From: Myroides fluvii
GTDB taxonomy: Bacteria; Bacteroidota; Bacteroidia; Flavobacteriales; Flavobacteriaceae
DNA length: 64,000 nt
Direction: 5' to 3'
NCBI RefSeq assembly: GCF_009792295.1
Contig: NZ_CP039934.1
Location: forward strand, 3,058,501-3,122,500
Positions 9,300 through 16,050 of this stretch are shown here, piece by piece. The notes below the pieces were generated by a model. It was not told the origin of the DNA, did no database searches, and saw only the letters and a program-made list of their open reading frames with translations. The stretch's first letter is position 1, and each line of letters opens with the position of its first letter. A program made the position numbers and the translations under genes.

Positions 9300-10316
9300 C
9301 TAAAACAATTTCATATCTCCCTCTTTGATCCACTGTTTCTTTTTCATGACATAGTAAATCAGGTAAGATAAAATCGCAGGGCCTATAAACTGTAGGCCTA
9401 CTATAGTGAGGATAATATAAGAAGAGGAATAGGAGTCTTTCATGGCGTTAAAAGTTCCGATTTGACCCACTAGTCCGCAGTTTCCCATGCCCGATTCTAA
9501 GGCTGTATTTTGCATGTCAAAAAACAAAATGGCAAGGGGACCTAGTATAGCTGATGCTAGGGTTGGTGGAATCCAGATCTTCCAATTCTTGTAAATATTG
9601 GGCACTTGTAGCATACTGGTACCCAGTCCTTGGGCTAGTACTCCTTTGATGCCATTGTCTTTGTAGCTAATGGTAGCAAATCCGATCATTTGAGCGCAAC
9701 ACCCTATGGTAGCGGCTCCGGCTGCTAAACCATCCAATTGCAACATCAAACACAAGGCGGCCGAGGAAATGGGTAAGGTCAGCACCATACCTACGACTAC
9801 GGCTATCACCATGCCCATAATGAGGGGGTTAGATGCCGTTGCTAGTATAATCACTTGTCCAATCCATAACATCAGTTGATTGACACTCGGTCCGATTAAT
9901 TGCGCCAAGGCTACACCCACTAAAACCGTAACGATGGGCGTTATTACAATATCTAGTCTCGTTTCTCCCGCCACTGCTTTTCCTACTTCTACAGCGATAA
10001 TACTTGCAACAAAAACACCTAAGGGACCACCCAATTGATACGCGGCTACTCCCACAACCGCAGAAGAAAATAAAACCAATTGAGGCGCTCGTAAGCTATA
10101 GGCAATAGCCAAGGCGAGTACCGGACCAGTCGCCTGATTCGCAAAAGGCCAAACCACCTCTTTTAAAAAAGAAAGATTAAATTCTTCTCCAATTGTTTTG
10201 AGAATGGTTCCCACGAGTAAAGTGGCAAATAAGCCATAGGCCATAGCCCCCATAGCATCAATAAAGTATCGCTTACTTGAAATTTGAATGTCTTTTTTTC
10301 GAAGGAATTGTCGCAT
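9300..10316 (-). CDS. PTS IIC-like permease, PTS_EIIC_2 type (338 aa)
   Basis: Polytopic inner-membrane protein with about nine to ten hydrophobic helices and Gly-rich loops. It resembles stand-alone proteins of the PTS_EIIC_2 family, including a conserved early segment (YFIDAMGAMAYGLFAT), a central VGMVLTLPISSAALC and a late GMGNCGLVGQIGTF. No EIIA, EIIB, HPr or EI genes are nearby, and Bacteroidota generally lack a full sugar PTS. It therefore probably transports without PTS phosphorylation. The substrate is unknown. Monocistronic on the minus strand. Confidence 0.75.
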   Translation of the reverse strand: MRQFLRKKDIQISSKRYFIDAMGAMAYGLFATLLVGTILKTIGEEFNLSFLKEVVWPFANQATGPVLALAIAYSLRAPQLVLFSSAVVGVAAYQLGGPLGVFVASIIAVEVGKAVAGETRLDIVITPIVTVLVGVALAQLIGPSVNQLMLWIGQVIILATASNPLIMGMVIAVVVGMVLTLPISSAALCLMLQLDGLAAGAATIGCCAQMIGFATISYKDNGIKGVLAQGLGTSMLQVPNIYKNWKIWIPPTLASAILGPLAILFFDMQNTALESGMGNCGLVGQIGTFNAMKDSYSSSYIILTIVGLQFIGPAILSYLIYYVMKKKQWIKEGDMKLF

Positions 10317-10501
10317 GAATTTGTCGAATTGATGAAAGTTAATGCCCTTGGTACAAGGTGGGGTTCCTGGATGATTGGCAGTGAAAATAGCAATTAATTA
10401 CTTTGTCTGTATAAGAATCTTTGCATTTACTAAATTAGTCTTAAACCAGAAAAGCCGTTCAGCAGTCGCTATAACCTTGATTGAGGTAAATGCGCCTTGT
10501 T

Positions 10502-10915
10502 TTACTTAATCTTCTTTTTAGAAAAATAGCCACCAAGTACAAAAGTAGGTAAAACAAGTTGGATGCCAAATAAACTAAAAGTTACAGCTTTAGCTCCAGT
10601 TTGATAGGAGTTTATTATGTTGTGTTTAGAAAAACCTTGTTCTGTAAAATCCTCCAAAAATGTTAGCATAACAAACAAGAAAAACACAAATGCATGGGCG
10701 AGTAAATAATGGGCAATTCCCAATAGCCAAGGTTCTTTAATTCTTTTGAAGAGATAGAGGCCAGCTAAAAAAGTACTCAATAGGGGAATGGAATACATTA
10801 CATTTGAGAGGGTATGTGGCAGTTTAACCCCATAAATAAAATACAAGAACAAGAAAATAGCTATCCAAGCATAGAAGGTGGAATAAAGCGCATATTTTAG
10901 CGATTGTTTATTCAT
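10502..10915 (-). CDS. four-helix membrane protein, hypothetical (137 aa)
   Basis: Four hydrophobic helices are evident (about residues 10-30, 38-56, 63-87 and 108-131) with a Lys-rich C-terminus (KKKIK). There are no enzyme motifs. A single charged loop, FLEDFTEQGFSKHN, lies between helices three and four. I do not recognise the family. It is isolated by more than 150 bp on both sides. Confidence 0.6.
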   Translation of the reverse strand: MNKQSLKYALYSTFYAWIAIFLFLYFIYGVKLPHTLSNVMYSIPLLSTFLAGLYLFKRIKEPWLLGIAHYLLAHAFVFFLFVMLTFLEDFTEQGFSKHNIINSYQTGAKAVTFSLFGIQLVLPTFVLGGYFSKKKIK

Positions 10916-11306
10916 AATTGCAAAAAGAGATTATTTTTTGGTTGTAGTAAAATTAAAGATAATTAGTTTAAACCAGCTAAAAATAGGCTGATTATTAGTG
11001 TAGTAAAAAAAGCAATTTATATCACATTGTTTAAAATTTTATATTGCATTATACTTCCATTCCATCTTCGATTCAGCTTTGTAATTGTGGATTATCAAAT
11101 CAACACTCCCTAGTGTAGAGGTGAAATTCAGAAGCTTCGTGCAAAATTCACAGGGATTTTTCGTTTTGCTAGCTTGGAAACATGGCGTGATGCAGTAGAG
11201 ATACCTCCGTTTTTATACGAAAACAAATTGTTCTTTTTTCTTGTAAAGCTTTACTTTTGTGTAAGAATTCAAACCATATGGTAATGGAATGTAATGCAGC
11301 ATAACA
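10916..11306. other. 391-bp intergenic region, divergent promoters
   Basis: It separates divergent genes. On the plus strand TTG (11228-11230), a 21-bp spacer and TACTTTTG (11252-11259) match the Bacteroidetes -33/-7 promoter, predicting transcription about 40 bp before the next gene. Nothing else was recognised. Confidence 0.4.
11228..11259 (+). promoter_or_regulatory. Bacteroidetes-type promoter for the 239-aa gene
   Basis: TTG at 11228-11230 and TACTTTTG at 11252-11259 fit the -33/-7 consensus TTG...TAnnTTTG with a 21-bp spacer. This supports the ATG at 11307 as the start. Confidence 0.45.
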
Positions 11307-12026
11307 ATGAGAACAATAAAATTTATAGCTAGCGCCTACCCGAAAGAGCATCAAATCGAAGCGTTTACTTGGTCAGGTCGATTGGATGAATCGGGAAAAT
11401 TGTGGTTTGACCTTCATCTTAAAACACAAGATTATTATCGAAGTGAAGGAGAAGAATATAGTGAAGAGGAAGAAGAAGAACTAGAGGATGATACTCCTTA
11501 TACAAGCCTAGTGGAATGGCAATCTAAAAGTGTTTGGGACAACTACCACCAGTGTATCTTATCGTCTGTGTATTGGTCAGATGAAAAGGGGATTTTACTT
11601 TGCGATAAAGGCGAATCTTTTCGTTTTGATGCTTTGCATAATAAGGTATTTTCGCTGGATGCGCTTCCCTTGTCCGATGATAAAATAGAAAGTGATTTAG
11701 CCTTTGGAATTTATTTGTTGGGGCATGATTTATGTGCGAACCATCGACTTGTCTTTACACCGCTTGATCAGGGTACTTGGGATATCAAGTGGGAGGGGAA
11801 TATCGCTTTAGCTTATGGAGGATTTTACGAGTATATACACGAGTTTCAAGCTCATATTACTGATGCTGTTTTTGAAGGTTTTTACTTTCCGACCTCTTGG
11901 AGTATAGAAGAAGCAACGACTAGATTTAAAGCGGTATTAGCGGACTTTGAAAACTACGAGTTCCTAGATAGAAATCCAAAGAGCAACAAACGCGAATATA
12001 AGTTGATGTTATTGAAAAATAGTTAG
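11307..12026 (+). CDS. hypothetical cytoplasmic protein with acidic insert (239 aa)
   Basis: Soluble protein with no signal peptide. Residues about 46-63 form a strikingly acidic run (EGEEYSEEEEEELEDD). The rest is Trp/Tyr-rich and looks like a compact alpha/beta domain, with segments such as WDIKWEGNIALAYGG. Proteins of this look are often found as immunity or small regulatory proteins in Bacteroidetes, but I see no partner and do not assign a function. Confidence 0.6.
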   Translation: MRTIKFIASAYPKEHQIEAFTWSGRLDESGKLWFDLHLKTQDYYRSEGEEYSEEEEEELEDDTPYTSLVEWQSKSVWDNYHQCILSSVYWSDEKGILLCDKGESFRFDALHNKVFSLDALPLSDDKIESDLAFGIYLLGHDLCANHRLVFTPLDQGTWDIKWEGNIALAYGGFYEYIHEFQAHITDAVFEGFYFPTSWSIEEATTRFKAVLADFENYEFLDRNPKSNKREYKLMLLKNS

Positions 12027-12175
12027 TTTCTTTAAAAGAATAAACAAACAACAACAGGCGGGGATGACTGCTTGTTGTTTCAGGACTTGGAGGTAATAAA
12101 GTATCTCGTACGATTGATCGAATTCAAAAGTGTACCTTGCGATCAGTTGAATTATGGATTTTATATACCGTACAA

Positions 12176-12646
12176 TTACAATTTGGTGTTGATTGGAAAA
12201 TTAAAACGCACAGACGTAGTAAATCCTTCGATGGGGTGGAGGTTGCCTTTTTTGGCGATCGATATTCCGTAACCAAAGTCCAGTTCAACAAAGGTCGCAA
12301 AGGACAATCCCACTTTCGGGGTTACGGTATAGGGCGTTAGTTCCGCACGTCCGAATAAACCGATATAGTACATTTCAGAATAGTAAGTTCCCGCTACTTC
12401 AGGAATAACAACAAATTTACCCTCAACCCACGTCAAATTAGCCGTAGCATCTACTTTGACGATATGACTCGAATTGAGTTCTGTAGCATAGTAAAGCCCC
12501 GCTTTGAACATACTTCTGTTTTGGTATTGATAGCTGATTGAAGGTCCAAAAAGGGATTCTTGGGCGTTAATTTTTGCTGTACCCCCCAGAAATATACACA
12601 GGGCAGTTAACGCTAGTTGTAGGCTATGCTTTTTTTTCATCCTCAT
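12176..12646 (-). CDS. secreted outer-membrane-barrel-like hypothetical protein (156 aa)
   Basis: The frame is open further upstream, but the ATG at 12646 or 12640 gives a clean signal peptide (MKKKHSLQLALTALCIFLGG, cleavage near KINAQ), so I start there. The mature part alternates short amphipathic strands rich in Tyr and Gly and ends in a Phe-Pro strand, as in small eight-stranded outer-membrane barrels. No specific family is recognised. It is divergent from ohrR. Confidence 0.6.
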   Translation of the reverse strand: MRMKKKHSLQLALTALCIFLGGTAKINAQESLFGPSISYQYQNRSMFKAGLYYATELNSSHIVKVDATANLTWVEGKFVVIPEVAGTYYSEMYYIGLFGRAELTPYTVTPKVGLSFATFVELDFGYGISIAKKGNLHPIEGFTTSVRFNFPINTKL

Positions 12647-12902
12647 CGTTGGATATTCAGTGCTGTTTTGATTGCGTTCCATGTTGTCAGGGCTCCTTAT
12701 TTTCTTTTGAGTCTTATTCAAGAGTAAAGGTAACTTTTTATTGGAGGATACCCTATCCCTAAAATTGGGGGTTTTCCTATGTTGGATGGAGAAAGCAGAA
12801 CATAAGCAATCCGAATGGTAGAGTAGCAAGGGAATACGAGAGATTTTTTTTTATAGTATAAGGGCATAGGAAAAAGGCAGAACTATTAATGTTTTGTAAA
12901 AC

Positions 12903-12920
12903 TATATTGTGCACAATATA
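12903..12920. promoter_or_regulatory. ohrR: perfect 18-bp palindrome, likely OhrR/MarR operator
   Basis: TATATTGTGCACAATATA is an exact palindrome. It overlaps the -33 TTG (12907-12909), which with TACCTTTG at 12928-12935 (18-bp spacer) forms a promoter for the downstream MarR/OhrR gene. Position and symmetry fit autorepression by the dimeric regulator. Confidence 0.65.
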
Positions 12921-12935
12921 ATAAGTATACCTTTG
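12907..12935 (+). promoter_or_regulatory. promoter of ohrR-like gene
   Basis: The -33 TTG and -7 TACCTTTG are 18 bp apart, in consensus with the Bacteroidetes primary sigma factor. The start codon at 12961 lies about 25 bp after the -7 element. The operator covers the -33 element. Confidence 0.55.
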
Positions 12936-12960
12936 TCTAACAGTTTATAATTTCAAACAG

Positions 12961-13386
12961 ATGAAAGATGCGTTAGAGCTTGAAAACCAGGTTTGTTTTC
13001 CGATATATGCGTTAGCTAAGGAGATCGTCAGTCAGTACCGTCCCCACTTAGAATGCTTGGATCTTACTTATCCGCAATACCTTGTACTACTGGTTTTGTG
13101 GAAGGAAAAAGAGCAAACGGTGGGTCAGTTGGGAGAAAAAGTGTTTCTAGATAGTGGTACACTAACGCCTTTGCTCAAGAGAATGGAACAAAAGGGACTG
13201 GTCATCAGAACCAGAGGGCCGGAGGATGAGCGTGTGGTAAAATTATCCTTAACAGAAAAGGGAAAGGCGCTAAAAGAAAAGGCTAAAGATATCCCACAAA
13301 AACTAATGGAGTCTATGCAAGTGACAGAAAGTGAGCTCCTAGAATTAAAAAATATCGTATCCAAAATTCTAAATAAACAAAAATGA
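12961..13386 (+). CDS. ohrR: OhrR-type MarR regulator, 1-Cys peroxide sensor (141 aa)
   Basis: It has the family hallmarks: LENQVCFPIY with the reactive-position Cys12, Tyr26 and Tyr37 at the positions that hydrogen-bond the cysteine in OhrR, LTYPQYLVLLVLW, the recognition helix region FLDSGTLTPLLKRMEQKGL and the wing RGPEDERVVKLSLTEKG. A second cysteine, C32, is present. OhrR represses peroxide-detoxifying genes until oxidised by organic hydroperoxides or hypochlorite. No ohr gene adjoins; the next gene is a nitroreductase 90 bp downstream. Confidence 0.85.
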   Translation: MKDALELENQVCFPIYALAKEIVSQYRPHLECLDLTYPQYLVLLVLWKEKEQTVGQLGEKVFLDSGTLTPLLKRMEQKGLVIRTRGPEDERVVKLSLTEKGKALKEKAKDIPQKLMESMQVTESELLELKNIVSKILNKQK

Positions 13387-13476
13387 AAAGGAGGTATGGA
13401 GTAAAGATCTCGGCTAGAATACGACAAGCCATTTCTTTATCCCTACTGTGTTTACTAATTTTAAAATAATAAAACT

Positions 13477-14109
13477 ATGTCATTACTAGAAAATTTAAAA
13501 TGGCGCCATGCCGTAAAAGCGTATGATGCAACCAAAAGAGTAAGTGAAGAACAGATCGATAAAATTATTGAGGCAGCGAGATTAGCGCCTACGTCTTCGG
13601 GACTTCAGCCGTTTAAATTGCTGGTTGTGAGAGATCAAGCGATAAAAGATAAGTTGGCAGAAGGAGCTTTGAATCCTGAATGTATGAGGGATTGTTCTCA
13701 TGTATTAATTTTTGCAGCCTGGGATACGTATACACAAGAAAGGATTGATACGGTGTATGACTTTACAACTGATCAGAGAGGATTGCCAAGAGGGCGATTT
13801 GAGAGTTATACCACGAAGTTAAAAGAGATCTATTTAAATCAACCCGACGAAGTCAACTTTGCACATGCAGCGCGTCAGACCTATATTGCATTGGGGTTAG
13901 CTTTAGCACAAGCGGCAGAATTAAAAGTTGATTCTACACCAGCGGAGGGATTCAGTAATGCAGTGGTTGATCAAGTGTTAGATTTACAGCAATACGGCTT
14001 AAAAAGTGTATCTTTAATGTATGTAGGGTATGCAGATGCTGAAAACGATTGGATTGCACCGATGAAAAAGGTGAGGGTTCCAAAAGAAGAGTTTATCCTA
14101 GAATTCTAA
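13477..14109 (+). CDS. nitroreductase family NAD(P)H oxidoreductase (210 aa)
   Basis: FMN-dependent nitroreductase fold: WRHAVKAYD near the N-terminus, the FMN-contacting APTSSGLQPF at about residues 38-47, AARQTYIALGLALAQAAEL in the dimer core helix and QYGLKSVSLMYVGYAD near the end. The length is standard for NfsB-like enzymes. The family reduces nitroaromatics, quinones or flavins. Its position just after ohrR suggests control by oxidant or electrophile stress; the substrate is not deducible. Confidence 0.85.
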   Translation: MSLLENLKWRHAVKAYDATKRVSEEQIDKIIEAARLAPTSSGLQPFKLLVVRDQAIKDKLAEGALNPECMRDCSHVLIFAAWDTYTQERIDTVYDFTTDQRGLPRGRFESYTTKLKEIYLNQPDEVNFAHAARQTYIALGLALAQAAELKVDSTPAEGFSNAVVDQVLDLQQYGLKSVSLMYVGYADAENDWIAPMKKVRVPKEEFILEF

Positions 14110-14140
14110 AAACAGATGCCCATTATAAAAGTAAAACACG

Positions 14141-14968
14141 TTGAACAGCACAATTAAAATCTCCCACTATTTCTCTACAAGTGAAGTAGAAAACATACAA
14201 GCCCCCTATTACTACATCCTCTTATTGGATGGGGGCTTTGCTTTTTCGCTAGATCAAAAGAATTATCACTGTCAAGGAAAGACCATCTTATTCATGTCGC
14301 CTTTTCAACAGTTAGAATGGTTAGAAGTCAAGGGCAAGAGCACAACAATATTGTGTTTTCACGGAGATTTTTACTGCATTGAATACCATAAAAAGGAAGT
14401 CGCTTGCAATGGAATTTTATTCAATAACATCTACCATGCACCTTTTATTGGTGTTTCAGCTACTTTTTACGAGGAAATTCAGTCGTTATTCACTAAAATT
14501 GCGGAAGTTGAGGAAACTAATCTAGCCTATAATGTTTCGATTCTAAAATCTTATTTGCAATTGATCTTGGCTTTAGTTAACAGAGAAAAGCAACGAGAAA
14601 TCCACCAGTGGGACTACAACTTAGAAGAGGATTGCCTCCAGTTTAAACATCAGTTGGAGCAGTCCTTTGCTCAACATAAATCCGTGGTGTATTACGCTGA
14701 ATTAAATGGGATTGCCCTAGCTAGTTTTAGCAAGAAGATCAAAAAAATATATGGAAAAACGCCTACTCAACTCATTCAAGAACGCTTGGTGTTGGAAGCT
14801 AAAAAACTACTGCATTTGACAACCAAACCCATGAAGGAAATTGCTACCGCTCTAGGATTTGAAGATGAGTTTTACTTTAGCCGTTACTTTAAAAAGGCAA
14901 CGGGCGTATCACCTAGCCAATTTCGAAAAGAGGTTGGGATTTCTATTGTGGCAAAAAAGTCTAGGTAA
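14141..14968 (+). CDS. AraC family transcriptional regulator (275 aa)
   Basis: The C-terminal 100 residues are a clear AraC double helix-turn-helix (MKEIATALGFEDEFYFSRYF, then KATGVSPSQFR). The N-terminal 150 residues form a cupin-like sensor (YYILLLDGGFAFSL...). No ATG exists near the start, so I use the TTG at 14141 as initiator. The next in-frame Met is at residue 52 and would remove the sensor domain. It lies 57 bp upstream of a DUF417 membrane protein, probably its target. Confidence 0.8.
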   Translation: MNSTIKISHYFSTSEVENIQAPYYYILLLDGGFAFSLDQKNYHCQGKTILFMSPFQQLEWLEVKGKSTTILCFHGDFYCIEYHKKEVACNGILFNNIYHAPFIGVSATFYEEIQSLFTKIAEVEETNLAYNVSILKSYLQLILALVNREKQREIHQWDYNLEEDCLQFKHQLEQSFAQHKSVVYYAELNGIALASFSKKIKKIYGKTPTQLIQERLVLEAKKLLHLTTKPMKEIATALGFEDEFYFSRYFKKATGVSPSQFRKEVGISIVAKKSR

Positions 14969-15025
14969 TACCCCATTTTGTCCATGTTTTTGTTGGAGGT
15001 ACCTGCGTATTTTTGAATTAAAAAC

Positions 15026-15631
15026 ATGACGAAATTTCTTCAACTGGCCGCCAATTTACAAAACAATTTTTTCAACGGATTACGCATTTCCATCTGCCTA
15101 GTTATGGTGTGGATTGGCGGTTTAAAAGTATTTCAATACGAAGCGGATGGCATCGTACCCTTTGTAGCCAATAGTCCTCTAATGAGCTTCTTCTATAAGC
15201 ACGCCAATGATCGCGTGTTGGCAGACGATGGAAAAGAAGTAGCGGCTTACAATTTATATAAAAACCCAGAGGGAAAAACAGTCAAACAAAACGTAGACTG
15301 GCATACGCACAATGGAACCTATCTTTTTTCCTATGGTTTAGGCTTCGTAATTTGTGTGATTGGAGTTTTGGTACTACTAGGCATCTGGTTTCCCAAGATT
15401 GGAGTAGTAGGGGGACTGCTTACAGTGGGCATGTCTTTGGTTACACTGAGTTTTTTGCTCACTACGCCAGAGGTGTACGTTCCCAACTTAGGAGGGGATT
15501 TTCCTACCCCAAATTATGACTTTCCGTATTTATCAGGCGCAGGCCGATTGGTATTAAAAGATTGCATCATGCTTGCGGGTGGGCTATTGCTTATTTCGGA
15601 TGGGGCTTGTAAAATGCTGAACAGAAAATAG
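15026..15631 (+). CDS. DUF417/YkgB family inner-membrane protein, RclC-like (201 aa)
   Basis: Four membrane segments (about residues 17-33, 102-124, 129-148 and 176-195), with the family signatures LRISICLVMVWIGGLK, FQYEADGIVPFVANSP and AGRLVLKDCIMLAGG. E. coli RclC, of the same family, belongs to the reactive-chlorine response controlled by the AraC-type RclR. Here too an AraC regulator is adjacent. A -7-like TATTTTTG occurs at 15008-15015, so it may have its own promoter. Function is inferred from family and context. Confidence 0.8.
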   Translation: MTKFLQLAANLQNNFFNGLRISICLVMVWIGGLKVFQYEADGIVPFVANSPLMSFFYKHANDRVLADDGKEVAAYNLYKNPEGKTVKQNVDWHTHNGTYLFSYGLGFVICVIGVLVLLGIWFPKIGVVGGLLTVGMSLVTLSFLLTTPEVYVPNLGGDFPTPNYDFPYLSGAGRLVLKDCIMLAGGLLLISDGACKMLNRK

Positions 15632-15807
15632 AATTAGGGATATTGTGTTTGATAACAAGATGGGAATTATAAAAATTGTTGGAATACATTGTCTAGTTAT
15701 TGGTTGTAATAAAACTAAATCCCGCGAGGAATAGGTATACGCTTTTTCTAAGCTAAAAAATCAATCAATAATCGAGGACTCTAAACCAAGCCATCTTTTA
15801 TTGATTT

Positions 15808-15822
15808 TTTACAAATAGTAAA
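15808..15822. promoter_or_regulatory. phosphonate-locus operator copy 1 (perfect)
   Basis: TTTACAAATAGTAAA, a dyad with arms TTTAC/GTAAA around five bases. The same 15-mer recurs at 20288-20302, with near copies at 15988, 20035 and 20247. It lies about 230 bp upstream of the TonB receptor gene. Confidence 0.5.
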
Positions 15823-15987
15823 CTTTTTAAAATAAAAGAGTTTGTTTTACTCCTTGTAAAAATAGCGTTCCTTTCGATTTAGCTCAAATTAATATTTAAG
15901 TAGCTTTAGATTAACTATTTGGTAATAGTAATGTATTTTTTACTGTGCTTTATTCATATAGATATAAAATTTTGTTAATCTAAAATA

Positions 15988-16002
15988 GTGACAAATAGTA
16001 AA
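15988..16002. promoter_or_regulatory. phosphonate-locus operator copy 2
   Basis: GTGACAAATAGTAAA, two mismatches to the consensus, followed by AAT exactly as at the other gene-proximal copies. It lies 48 bp before the TonB receptor ATG. Confidence 0.5.
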
Positions 16003-16050
16003 AATTATTTTCAGTTTTGTATCGTTAAATACTAAAAATAAAACGGTACT

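Larger units (their letters stand above)
15632..16050. other. 419-bp regulatory region upstream of the phosphonate TonB receptor
   Basis: It carries two plus-oriented copies of the cluster operator, perfect TTTACAAATAGTAAA at 15808-15822 and GTGACAAATAGTAAA at 15988-16002, plus a weaker minus-oriented copy at 15911-15925 (12 of 15). The rest is AT-rich with no coding signal. Confidence 0.5.
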
